From the NCBI RefSeq assembly GCF_036227405.1, contig NZ_CP109473.1:7192001-7256000 (forward strand): a DNA stretch of 64,000 nucleotides, written 5' to 3'. Below are positions 9,122 through 17,144 of this stretch, piece by piece. The notes under the pieces were generated by a model. That model had not been told where the DNA came from, made no database searches, and worked only from the letters and a program-made list of their open reading frames with translations. How positions within the stretch are numbered: position 1 is the first letter of the stretch; every line of letters starts with the position of its first letter. Made by a program: the position numbers and the translations under genes. Origin of the DNA: Streptomyces sp. NBC_01460. Its GTDB lineage: Bacteria; Actinomycetota; Actinomycetes; Streptomycetales; Streptomycetaceae.

Positions 9122-9152
9122 ACGTTAGGACCTCAAGTGAAGTTGAGGTCAA
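9122..9152 (-). promoter_or_regulatory. MerR/SoxR-type promoter and operator for the ABC exporter
   Basis: Read on the minus strand, a -35 box TTGACC (9147-9152) is separated by exactly 19 bases from a -10 box TAACGT (9122-9127). A spacer of 19-20 bases is the mark of MerR-family promoters, which the regulator untwists when activated. The spacer region holds an inverted repeat with perfect 8-base arms GACCTCAA (9129-9136) and TTGAGGTC (9143-9150), close to the SoxR box core CCTCAAG/CTTGAGG. Predicted transcription starts about 26 bases before the exporter ATG. No soxR gene lies in the window, so the regulator would act in trans. Confidence 0.7.
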
Positions 9153-9184
9153 ACGTTCCCGTCCGGCTTCACCCGTCGGCGCGG

Positions 9185-10552
9185 TCAGCGCGCCCGTACG
9201 GTCGCCATGACCTCCCGGTCCGGCTGCAGGGTCAGGGTCGGCACGGGGTTGACGGTGCCCGGGTCGACCTCCAGCTCGAAGCGGCGCGCCAGGACGGCCA
9301 GGATCAGCACCGCCTCGACCATCGCGAAACGGGTGCCCAGGCAGACCCGGGGGCCGCCGCCGAACGGGTACCAGGCGTACTCGGGGATCTCGTCCCCGTC
9401 CTCCGCGTCCCAGCGCTCGGGACGGAACGCCTCGGGCTCGGGGAACCACCGTTCGTCCCGGTGCGTGGCCCACTGGCTGCTCCACACCCGCGTGCCCTCC
9501 GCCAACGGCACCCCGCCGATCCGGGCCCCCTCCTTGGCGATCCCCGTGACCAGCCAGATCGTCGGATACAGCCGGAGGGTCTCCTTCACCACCGCCTGGG
9601 CGTACGGCAGTCGCGCGTAGTCGTCGATCCCCGGCTCCCGGTCGCCCAGCACCCGGTCCAGCTCCTCGGTGAGCGCGGCGAGCGCCCGAGGCGTACGGGA
9701 CAGGAGGTACCAGGCCCACACCAGCGTGGAGGCGGTCGTCTCGTGACCGCCGATGTACAGGGTGACGGTCTCGTCCCGGATCTCCTGGTCGGTGAGGTGC
9801 GCCCCGGTCTCGTCCACCGCCGTGAGCAGCCGGCTCAGCAGATCGGGGCGTTCGCCGTCCCCGTCGCGATGGCGGGCCACCACGCGCCCGACCTCGGCGT
9901 CGATCACCGCGGCGGCCTTCTTGATCCTGGCCCGCCCGGGCGTCGGCACCCAGTCGGGCAGGACGGCTCCCAGGCCGCTGAACTCCTTGCCGATCTCCTG
10001 CTGGGCGATGTCCATGGCCCGGCCCATCGACGCCGCGTCGGCCGGTGTGTCCACCCCGAAGATCGTGCGGACCGCGATCTTCTGCGTCAGGGCCGCCATC
10101 TCCCGCTTGATGTCGACGCGTTCACCGCCCGACCAGGTGTCGGCCAGGTCCACCGCGCACGCCGTCATCGTGGAGGCGTACGACTTCACCTGCTTGGGCC
10201 GCACCGAGGGCTGCACCAGCGAGCGCTTGCGCCGCCAGTCGGCGCCGCGGGCGACGACGACACCGTTGCCCATGACGGTACGGAAGGCGATGCCCAGCAG
10301 CGGCTGGTCGAAGGTGCGTTCCGTCTCGGTGAGGAGTTCGCCGATGCACTGCGGATCGGCGATGAAGACGCAGTCGTTGCGGCCGAAGCGCCAGCGCACC
10401 ATGTCCCCGTAACCACGCAGGCGCTCGAAGAACGCGAGAGGGTCCTTGCCGAACTGGGGCAGGCTTCCCAGGAGCGGCACACCCCTGGGCCCCTGGACGA
10501 TCCGGTGGCCGCGCGGTTCGGCGTCGAGGGCCGCACCGGTTTCCGTGGACAT
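9185..10552 (-). CDS. Cytochrome P450
   Basis: A 455-residue P450 monooxygenase with all core motifs: oxygen-binding I-helix GGHETTAS (about 268-275), K-helix ETLR (about 322-325), PERW, and the heme loop FGGGPRVCLG with its cysteine thiolate near residue 403. The rather long chain and the PRGVPLLGSLPQFGKDPLAFFERL start resemble the fatty-acid/terpene-type class II-like P450s rather than the shorter CYP105/107 groups. That is family impression, not proof. The ATG at 10552 has GGGAG upstream. It lies upstream of the ABC exporter in the same direction, but the exporter has its own promoter. No ferredoxin gene is adjacent. Substrate unknown. Confidence 0.9.
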   Translation of the reverse strand: MSTETGAALDAEPRGHRIVQGPRGVPLLGSLPQFGKDPLAFFERLRGYGDMVRWRFGRNDCVFIADPQCIGELLTETERTFDQPLLGIAFRTVMGNGVVVARGADWRRKRSLVQPSVRPKQVKSYASTMTACAVDLADTWSGGERVDIKREMAALTQKIAVRTIFGVDTPADAASMGRAMDIAQQEIGKEFSGLGAVLPDWVPTPGRARIKKAAAVIDAEVGRVVARHRDGDGERPDLLSRLLTAVDETGAHLTDQEIRDETVTLYIGGHETTASTLVWAWYLLSRTPRALAALTEELDRVLGDREPGIDDYARLPYAQAVVKETLRLYPTIWLVTGIAKEGARIGGVPLAEGTRVWSSQWATHRDERWFPEPEAFRPERWDAEDGDEIPEYAWYPFGGGPRVCLGTRFAMVEAVLILAVLARRFELEVDPGTVNPVPTLTLQPDREVMATVRAR

Positions 10553-10647
10553 GGGGAACTCCCGTCATCTGCCGTGCGCAGTACGTGAGTTGCCGAGCCT
10601 AGTGCCAGTCGGCCATGGGTTCGAAGCGGAGATCTCCGGTTCAGGCC

Positions 10648-10699
10648 ACGGCATGACCGAGGGCCGCAGACGGTCGCCTGCGGCCCTCGGTCATGCCGT
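10648..10699 (-). terminator. Hairpin terminator with 22-bp perfect stem
   Basis: Bases 10648-10669 and 10678-10699 are perfect reverse complements (22 bp) around an 8-base loop. The stem starts nine bases past the stop codon of the minus-strand membrane protein ending at 10708. No U-tract follows, as is common for Streptomyces terminators. It would end transcription of the two-gene vWA operon before the P450 gene. Confidence 0.8.
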
Positions 10700-10707
10700 G
10701 CTACGGG

Positions 10708-11532
10708 TCAGACGCCCGGCGGGACCCGGGACGGGCGGCCGCCTCCCCGCGTCAGGGAGTAGCCGAACACGCCCGCGAGCGCGGCGAGTGCGGCTCCGCC
10801 GGCGGTCCACAGCCAGCGGCTGGTCCACCACCCGGAGGACCAGCCGTCCTCCGGTTCGCTGCCGGACAGGGTGACGCCCTGGGCCGAGGCCGCGGAGACG
10901 CCCGGCACCAGCGGCTCGGCGAGCGTGCCGTCCACGTCGTGGGCGCCGCCCTGGTCGGCCGAGGTGACCTCGGTCTCGACGTGGAACGGCAGGCCCAGGT
11001 CCTCCTCGGCCAGGCCGACCACCGTCAGGCGTACGTAGTAGGTGCCGGGCAGCGGATCGGACGCCCACGGCTCGGACCAGGCGCGCACCGTGCGCAGCAC
11101 GCAGGACAGCTCGACGGTGCCCGTGTCGGGCGCCGCCTTCCGCGTCTGGTGCCCGTACACGCAGGCCTGCCGGCGGCGGAGGCCGTCGTACACGTCGACC
11201 TGCCAGGTCGAGGCCCCGTGCCGGGTGGCGCTCTCCGGCAGGGTCACCTTCGCGCGGACGGTGGGGCGCTGTCCGGTGTCGCCGGGGAAGGCCCAGTACA
11301 GGTAGTCGCCGGTGGACGCGTCCGCGGTGGCCGTCTGTCCCTGCCGGACCGGAGTGGCGGTGCGGAAGGTGGTGCCCGCCTCCGTCGGCCCCGCCGCCTC
11401 GCCCTCCGACGGGCTCGCGCTCGCGGACGGGTCGTCGGCGACGGCGGTGCCGGCCGGGGTGAGCAGGGTGACGGCGGCCAGCAGCGCCCCCACGCATACG
11501 CGTCGCACGGTGTTCCTGCGGGTGGTACGCAT
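10708..11532 (-). CDS. Exported, C-terminally anchored protein of unknown function
   Basis: A 274-residue protein with a Sec signal peptide (about 1-33, ending PAGTAVA), an Ala/Ser-rich linker, and a beta-rich ectodomain containing STGDYLYWAFPG and LPESATRHGASTWQVDVYDGLRRR. A single transmembrane helix (about WLWTAGGAALAALAGVFGYSL) and an Arg-rich tail close the chain. The start overlaps the stop of the vWA gene (ATGA at 11532), with GGAGG 8 bases upstream, so translation should be coupled. The ectodomain resembles the C-terminal half of its vWA partner in layout, suggesting a complex on the outer face of the membrane. I recognise no catalytic motif. Confidence 0.8.
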   Translation of the reverse strand: MRTTRRNTVRRVCVGALLAAVTLLTPAGTAVADDPSASASPSEGEAAGPTEAGTTFRTATPVRQGQTATADASTGDYLYWAFPGDTGQRPTVRAKVTLPESATRHGASTWQVDVYDGLRRRQACVYGHQTRKAAPDTGTVELSCVLRTVRAWSEPWASDPLPGTYYVRLTVVGLAEEDLGLPFHVETEVTSADQGGAHDVDGTLAEPLVPGVSAASAQGVTLSGSEPEDGWSSGWWTSRWLWTAGGAALAALAGVFGYSLTRGGGRPSRVPPGV

Positions 11533-12818
11533 CAGTTGGTCCTCCATACGGCGACGCGCCAACGCGAGATCCAGCCGAACAGCAGACCGGCGATCAGCCC
11601 GGCCAGCACCATGACGCCCAGCAGCCACCAGCCGCGGCCCAGGCCGAACGCGGCGGTGTCGGCGGCCTCGTCGGGTGACGTCACGAGGTCGATGGTCAGC
11701 TCGACGGGCATGCCGGGAGTGGTCTTCACCGACGCGGGCGCCGAGAAGGAGTTGCCGAGTTCGAGGCAGACGCTCTCGGCCGCGGGCTTCAGGTCCTCGT
11801 CGGAGACGTCGTCGTCGTCCCGCTCGGCCGTCGGGTAGCGCAGGCCGGAGGATATGGCGTCCGTGCGCCCCGAGCCGGACTCCGATCCGCGGACGATCTC
11901 GCGGCCGTGCGTGGTCACGGCGCGCAGCAGGACCCCGTAGTCGTTGTTCACGGCGCGGTCCGCGCCCACGCTCACCGAGGCGCGCAGTTCCTGGCCGGGC
12001 AGGACGTCCACCCGGTACCAGCGGTGCCTGCCGATCTCCTGACGGTCCGTGTAGAGCCCGGCCTTCAGCGCCGGGGCGGCGGAGCAGCTGCCCGCGCCCT
12101 CGGTCGCCACCGGGGTGACGACGGGCTCGGCGGCCCGGTCCACCAGCTGTGTGACCCGGCCGGAGAGTTCCTCGGTGTGCTGCACCGCGGTGTAGGTGCC
12201 GCCGGTGGCCTCGGCGATGCAGGTCAGCTGCTGCCGGATCTTGGCGTTCGGTACCAGGCCCAGGGTGTCGATGACCAGGTGGGTCCCCCGGGCGGCGATC
12301 TCGCGCGCGACCTCGCAGGGGTCCAGCGGGCCGCAGGTGTCCTCGCCGTCGGTGATCAGGACGATCCGCCGGGTGGCGTCCCCACCCTCGAGGTCGTCCG
12401 CGGCGCCGAGCAGGGCCGGGCCGATCGGGGTCCAGCCGGTCGGCGCCAGTGTGGCGACGGCGGTCTTGGCCTCGGTGCGGTCGAGCGGGCCGACCGGGTA
12501 GAGCTGCTTGGTGTCCTTGCAGCCGACCTTGCGGTCGTCGCCCGGGTAGTCGGCGCCGAGCGTACGGATGCCGAGCTCGACCTCCTCGGGCACCGCGTCC
12601 AGGACATCGTTGAACGCCTGCTTGGCGGCGGATATCCGGGACCCGCCGTCGATGTCGCGGGTGCGCATGGAACCGCTGACGTCAAGGACCAGCTCGACCT
12701 TGGGCGATGCGGCGGTGGGGGGTTCGTCGGCTGCGGCCGGAAGGGCCGTGCCGAACCCGGCGGCCAGGGTGGCGAGAAGAACGCACACCCCGGCCCTCAG
12801 CCGTTTTCTTGTGATCAT
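11532..12818 (-). CDS. Exported von Willebrand factor A domain protein
   Basis: A 428-residue protein with a signal peptide (about 1-31, ending ALPAAA). A vWA domain (about 40-215) carries the metal site LDVSGSM (DxSxS), the threonine loop GWTPIG and the ITDGEDTC aspartate. A beta-rich segment (RHRWYRVDVLPGQELRASVSV) follows, then a C-terminal transmembrane helix (about 395-417) with a basic tail. The complete MIDAS suggests divalent-metal-dependent binding to another protein. It is translationally coupled to the anchored protein downstream. Homologues are loosely named Ca-activated chloride channel-like, but nothing here suggests a channel. Confidence 0.85.
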   Translation of the reverse strand: MITRKRLRAGVCVLLATLAAGFGTALPAAADEPPTAASPKVELVLDVSGSMRTRDIDGGSRISAAKQAFNDVLDAVPEEVELGIRTLGADYPGDDRKVGCKDTKQLYPVGPLDRTEAKTAVATLAPTGWTPIGPALLGAADDLEGGDATRRIVLITDGEDTCGPLDPCEVAREIAARGTHLVIDTLGLVPNAKIRQQLTCIAEATGGTYTAVQHTEELSGRVTQLVDRAAEPVVTPVATEGAGSCSAAPALKAGLYTDRQEIGRHRWYRVDVLPGQELRASVSVGADRAVNNDYGVLLRAVTTHGREIVRGSESGSGRTDAISSGLRYPTAERDDDDVSDEDLKPAAESVCLELGNSFSAPASVKTTPGMPVELTIDLVTSPDEAADTAAFGLGRGWWLLGVMVLAGLIAGLLFGWISRWRVAVWRTN

Positions 12819-12889
12819 CGCCGGATCCTATTGAAGATCCGCAGCCATCCCCAAAACGCGTGCGCCGGACGCGATTTCGGGGCGCCCCC

Positions 12890-14371
12890 TCATCCGCCGA
12901 GCAGCGGCTCCGACGCCCTGTCCAGCACCGATCCCACACGCTCCCAGGTCTCGGTGTCCCGCTCCACCGCTGGGAGTTCGGCGTCGTCCGACGTCGCGTT
13001 CCACCGCGCCGCGACGGCGACCGGGTCCCCGCCGCCCGCCGCGGAGGCGGCCAGTGCCGCCGCGCCGAGCGCGACCAGCTCGCCACTGCCCGGCACGATC
13101 AGGGGCCGGCCGGAGAGGCGGCGTACCGTCTCCACCCAGGTCCGGCCCTGGGCGCCGCCGCCGACCAGCCGCAGCGGCCGGCCGGCCACCTCGGGGTCGG
13201 CCGGGTCCAGGCCGCACGCCCGCAACAGCTCGTCGAGCGCCCGCAGCACGGTGTAGGCCGCCCCCTCGTACGCCGCGCCCAGGAGCTGCTGCGGCGTGGT
13301 GTCGTGCCGGAGCCCGGTCAGGAGACCGGACGAGGTAGGCAGGTCCGGGGTGCGCTCGCCGTCCAGGTACGGGAGGAGGACGGCCTCGCCGCCGGGCGTC
13401 GCGTCGTCGCGGTGCAGGCCGAGCAGCGTGGCCACCCTGTCGACGGCCAGGGTGCAGTTGAGCGTGCAGGCCAGCGGGAGGTACGTACCGTCGGCCGCGG
13501 CGAAACCCGAGAGGGCGGTGGACGCCGGGCGCGTCCGGGAGGCGGCGAAGACCGTGCCGGAGGTGCCGAGGCTCAGGACGGGGTGGTCCAGCAGCCCCGC
13601 GCCGCCCAGGCCGAGGCCCACGGCGGCGCTCATGTTGTCCCCGGTGCCGGCGGCCACGGCGATCCCGGCCGGCAGGCCGAGCGCCTCCGCCGCGGCCTCG
13701 GTCAGGGACCCGATCCTGGTCCCGCCCGTGGCGGCGACCTCCGGCAGCATCGAGAGGTCCAGGCCGAGCCTGTCCAGGAGCTCCGGGTCGTACGCGCCCG
13801 TGTCGGTGGAGTACCAGCAGGTGCCCGACGCGTCCCCCGGGTCCGTCGCCGCGACGCCCGAGAGCCGCTCGGTGAGGAAGTCGTGGGGCAGCCGCACGGC
13901 AGCCGTCGCCTCGGCGCTCGCCGGATCGTTCTCGCGCAGCCACCGCCACTTCGTCGCGGTCATGGACGCCACGGGCACCGTGCCGGTACGCGCGGTCCAC
14001 GCCTCGGGGCCGCCCAGCTCGGCGACGAGCGCCGCGGCCTGCGGCGCGGAGCGCGTGTCGTTCCACAGGAGCGCGGGGCGCAGCGGCCTGCCGGACCGGT
14101 CGAGGACCACGAGCCCGTGCTGCTGCCCGGCCACGGCGATGCCGGTGACGGCGGACGCGGAGAGGCCGGACTCCTTGAGCCCGGCCGCGACGGCGTCGCA
14201 CAGCGCCCGCCACCAGACCTCGGGGTCGGTCTCGCGTGCTCCGCCGTCACCCGTGACGACGTGCGGTGCGCGGCCGACGGCGAGCAGCTCACCGGTCTCG
14301 GCGTCGGTGACTGCAGCCTTGGTGGACTGGGTGGAGCTGTCCACGCCGATGACGACGGTACGCGGCGGCAT
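12890..14371 (-). CDS. xylB: Xylulokinase
   Basis: A 493-residue FGGY-family sugar kinase that phosphorylates D-xylulose to xylulose 5-phosphate in the cytosol. Visible are the N-terminal phosphate loop GVDSSTQSTKAAV (about 9-21), the GQQHGLV substrate segment, the GTGDNMSAAVG block with the catalytic aspartate (near 244), the LSLGTSGTVF loop and the C-terminal GGGAQGRTW adenosine motif. It is transcribed divergently from xylA, so the two can share control from the 219-base gap. The next gene downstream, about 70 bases away, is the unrelated vWA gene. Confidence 0.95.
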   Translation of the reverse strand: MPPRTVVIGVDSSTQSTKAAVTDAETGELLAVGRAPHVVTGDGGARETDPEVWWRALCDAVAAGLKESGLSASAVTGIAVAGQQHGLVVLDRSGRPLRPALLWNDTRSAPQAAALVAELGGPEAWTARTGTVPVASMTATKWRWLRENDPASAEATAAVRLPHDFLTERLSGVAATDPGDASGTCWYSTDTGAYDPELLDRLGLDLSMLPEVAATGGTRIGSLTEAAAEALGLPAGIAVAAGTGDNMSAAVGLGLGGAGLLDHPVLSLGTSGTVFAASRTRPASTALSGFAAADGTYLPLACTLNCTLAVDRVATLLGLHRDDATPGGEAVLLPYLDGERTPDLPTSSGLLTGLRHDTTPQQLLGAAYEGAAYTVLRALDELLRACGLDPADPEVAGRPLRLVGGGAQGRTWVETVRRLSGRPLIVPGSGELVALGAAALAASAAGGGDPVAVAARWNATSDDAELPAVERDTETWERVGSVLDRASEPLLGG

Positions 14372-14420
14372 GGGCTACCTCTTCTCGTGCGGTTTCCGGT
14401 GGTGCCGATTTTGGGAGTGC

Positions 14421-14538
14421 GACAAACAAATTACGTGATCGACGGCGTGGCGACCAGGGGTGTCCTCGTTTCGCCGTCCGGGGGGTTACGTCCACGCGGT
14501 GCCGTGTGCATAATTAATCATGTCAGTGAACAAATAGG
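14421..14538. promoter_or_regulatory. Putative xyl control region between xylB and xylA
   Basis: The divergent gap is locally AT-rich. Two similar elements, GACAAACAAATTAC (14421-14434) and CAGTGAACAAATAGG (14524-14538), share an AACAAAT core and flank a possible xylA -10 box CATAAT (14509-14514) in TGCATAATTAATCATG. ROK-family repressors bind AT-rich, AAC/GTT-bearing sites in related systems, and a ROK gene follows xylA, so these are candidate operators. The alignment is my own and weak. Coordinates cover both elements. Confidence 0.4.
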
Positions 14539-14590
14539 CCCGGGGTGACGCGACGGTCCCGGACCCCCGGCAGTCGAAGGCGGACAGACG

Positions 14591-15760
14591 ATGACGGAAC
14601 GCTTCACTCCCACCCCTGCGGACAGGTTCACCTTCGGTCTGTGGACCGTGGGCTGGCGTGGCAACGACCCGTTCGGTGAGCCGACGCGTCCCGCGCTGGA
14701 CCCGGTCGAGTCCGTGGAGCGGCTCGCGGAGCTCGGCGCGCACGGGGTGACGTTCCACGACGACGACCTGATCCCGTTCGGGTCCGACGAGGCGGAGCGG
14801 GCCCGGCTGATCGGCCGGTTCAAGGACGCACTGGACCGCACCGGGATGAAGGTCCCGATGGCCACGACCAACCTGTTCACGCACCCGGTGTTCAAGGACG
14901 GCGGGTTCACCGCGAACGACCGTGACGTGCGCCGCTTCGCGCTGCGCAAGGTCATGCGCAACATCGACCTGGCCGCCGAGCTCGGCGCCACCACCTACGT
15001 CGCCTGGGGCGGACGCGAGGGAGCGGAGTCCGGCGGCGCGAAGGACGTCCGTATCGCCCTGGACCGCATGAAGGAAGCCTTCGACCTGCTGGGCGACTAC
15101 GTCACAGAGCAGGGCTACGACCTGCGCTTCGCGATCGAGCCCAAGCCCAACGAGCCCCGCGGCGACATCCTCCTGCCCACCATCGGCCACGCCCTGGCCT
15201 TCATCGAGCGCCTCGAGCGCCCCGAGATGGTCGGCGTGAACCCGGAGACCGGCCACGAGCAGATGGCCGGACTCAACTTCCCCCACGGCATCGCCCAGGC
15301 CCTGTGGGCCGGCAAGCTCTTCCACATCGACCTCAACGGCCAGTCCGGCATCAAGTACGACCAGGACTTCCGCTTCGGCGCCGGCGACCTGCGCCAGGCC
15401 TTCTGGCTCGTCGACCTCCTGGAGACCTCCGACTACACCGGATCCCTCCACTTCGACTTCAAGCCCGTACGCACCGACGGCATCGACGGCGTGTGGGAGT
15501 CCGCGAAGAACTGCATGCGCAACTACCTCATCCTCAAGGAACGCGCCCTCGCCTTCCGCGCCGACCCCGCCGTCCAGGAAGCCCTCACCGCCTCCCGCCT
15601 GCACGAACTCGCCCAGCCCACCGCCGCCGACGGCCTCAAGGCACTCCTCGCCGACACCACCGCCTACGAGACCTTCGACGCCACCGCCGCAGCCGAACGC
15701 TCCATGGCCTTCGAAGCCCTCGACCAGCTCGCCATGGAACACCTCCTCAACGTCCGCTGA
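14591..15760 (+). CDS. xylA: Xylose isomerase
   Basis: A 389-residue TIM-barrel enzyme converting D-xylose to D-xylulose, the first step of the pathway completed by the divergent xylB. Catalytic and metal residues are visible: the histidine of [12 protein letters not shown] (about 54), the W-G-G-R-E-G loop, E and K of [12 protein letters not shown] and H of [12 protein letters not shown] of HIDLNGQ, the D-x-D of KYDQDFRFG, and D of [11 protein letters not shown]. Length and sequence match the well-known Streptomyces group I (short) isomerases used as glucose isomerase. The ATG at 14591 starts the conserved N-terminus directly. Confidence 0.97.
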   Translation: MTERFTPTPADRFTFGLWTVGWRGNDPFGEPTRPALDPVESVERLAELGAHGVTFHDDDLIPFGSDEAERARLIGRFKDALDRTGMKVPMATTNLFTHPVFKDGGFTANDRDVRRFALRKVMRNIDLAAELGATTYVAWGGREGAESGGAKDVRIALDRMKEAFDLLGDYVTEQGYDLRFAIEPKPNEPRGDILLPTIGHALAFIERLERPEMVGVNPETGHEQMAGLNFPHGIAQALWAGKLFHIDLNGQSGIKYDQDFRFGAGDLRQAFWLVDLLETSDYTGSLHFDFKPVRTDGIDGVWESAKNCMRNYLILKERALAFRADPAVQEALTASRLHELAQPTAADGLKALLADTTAYETFDATAAAERSMAFEALDQLAMEHLLNVR

Positions 15761-15769
15761 CCCACCCCC

Positions 15770-15805
15770 CCGGGGCACCCGGCACACCACCACCGGGCGC
15801 CCCGG
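15770..15805. terminator. Bidirectional hairpin terminator between xylA and the ROK gene
   Basis: Thirteen-base arms at 15770-15782 (CCGGGGCACCCGG) and 15793-15805 (CCGGGCGCCCCGG) pair with one internal mismatch around a 10-base loop. The hairpin lies in the 63-base gap between the convergent stops of xylA and the ROK regulator, so it can serve both. Confidence 0.7.
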
Positions 15806-15823
15806 ACCCAGCAGGTCCCGCCG

Positions 15824-17080
15824 TCAGGCGTCCACGGACGCGGGCGGGGCGTACGCGACAGGGTCGGCCAGCACGTCCTGGACGACCAGCGCCGCCGCGC
15901 CCCGCGCCGCGTCACCCGCCACGGACGACGCGCGAAGCCTGCCGCCGCCCCGGGACCAGAGGCCGGACACCACGCGGTCCGTCAGCTCCGCGTCCGCGGG
16001 CGGCGAGAGCCACGGCATCAGGCCGCGGTATATCCCGCCCAGCACCACCGCGTCCGGGTCGAACAGATTGACCGCGCCGGACAGCACCTGCCCCAGCATC
16101 CGGCCGGCGTCGGCCACGGCGGCCAGCGTCACGGGGTCACCCGCCTGCGCCCGCCGCTCCAGCTCCATCACGCCCGCGGCCCCGCCCGCGCCCTCGCCGA
16201 TGCCGGCCGCCCGCAGCAGGGCCGACTGGCCGGCGTACTGCTCGAGGCAGCCGCGCGAGCCGCACCGGCACTCGGGCCCGGTGGGGTCCACCACCACGTG
16301 CCCGATCTCCCCGGCGAATCCGTGCGCTCCGCGCAGCAGTTCGCCGTCGAGCACCAGGGCCCCGCCGACGCCGATCTCACCCGTCAGGTAGAGGAAGCTG
16401 CGGACCGTGTCGAGCCCGCCGAACCACAGCTCGGCCAGGGCCGCCAGATTGGCCTCGTTCTCGGACCGCACGGGCAGGGGCGCCGTGCCGGGGCGCAGAC
16501 CGGCGAGCGCGCCGGCGAACAGCTCCTCGGCGGGGACCTGGTTCCAGCCCAGGTTCGGCGCCTGGCGCACCGAGCCGCCCGAGACGAGTCCCGGCAGCGC
16601 GAGTGCGGTACCGACCGGGTGGAGCTCCTGTTCCCGCGCCGAGTCGAGGGTGCGGGCGGCGATCCCGGCCGCCCGGGCCAGGACCTCCTCCGGCGGGGCG
16701 CCGCGGTTGTCCAGGTGCTCGGTCTGCCGCACCCGGCCGGTGCCCGCCAGGTCCACCACGCACACCGACACGTAGTCGATGTTGATCTCCACACCCAGCC
16801 CCGCGGGCCCGGTGCGCGCCACTTTCAGGGCCGTGCCGGGGCGCCCGGCCTGCCCGCTGAAGGTCTTGCCCGACTCGGTGACGAAGCCGCTGTCCAGCAG
16901 CTGCTCGACCAGGGAGGACACCGCGGCCCGGGTCAGCCCGACCCGCGCGGACACCCCGGCGCGGGTGGCCTCGCCGGCCTCGCCCTCGTCCCGCACGGCA
17001 CGCAGCACCAGGCTCAGGTTGTGGCGGCGCACGGTGTCCTTGTCGGCCTTGGACCCCAGGGGCGCGAGGTAGCTCTTCAT
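15824..17080 (-). CDS. ROK-family transcriptional regulator, probable xylose repressor
   Basis: A 418-residue ROK protein. An N-terminal winged helix (about 20-80, GLTRAAVSSLVEQLLDSGFV as recognition helix region) precedes a sugar-kinase-like ROK domain with GLGVEINIDYVSV, the GEIGVGGALV loop, and the zinc site GHVVVDPTGPECRCGSRGCLEQ (near 260-282). Family members such as XylR, NagC and Rok7B7 repress sugar operons and release DNA on sugar binding. Its position beside xylA/xylB makes xylose the likely signal, which is an inference. It reads toward xylA with a shared terminator between them. Confidence 0.88.
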   Translation of the reverse strand: MKSYLAPLGSKADKDTVRRHNLSLVLRAVRDEGEAGEATRAGVSARVGLTRAAVSSLVEQLLDSGFVTESGKTFSGQAGRPGTALKVARTGPAGLGVEINIDYVSVCVVDLAGTGRVRQTEHLDNRGAPPEEVLARAAGIAARTLDSAREQELHPVGTALALPGLVSGGSVRQAPNLGWNQVPAEELFAGALAGLRPGTAPLPVRSENEANLAALAELWFGGLDTVRSFLYLTGEIGVGGALVLDGELLRGAHGFAGEIGHVVVDPTGPECRCGSRGCLEQYAGQSALLRAAGIGEGAGGAAGVMELERRAQAGDPVTLAAVADAGRMLGQVLSGAVNLFDPDAVVLGGIYRGLMPWLSPPADAELTDRVVSGLWSRGGGRLRASSVAGDAARGAAALVVQDVLADPVAYAPPASVDA

Positions 17081-17144
17081 ATCGTCGACGAGCCTATGCG
17101 ATGCCCCCGGCGACCCGGCTCGCGGCAGGAGACCGGACGGCCTG

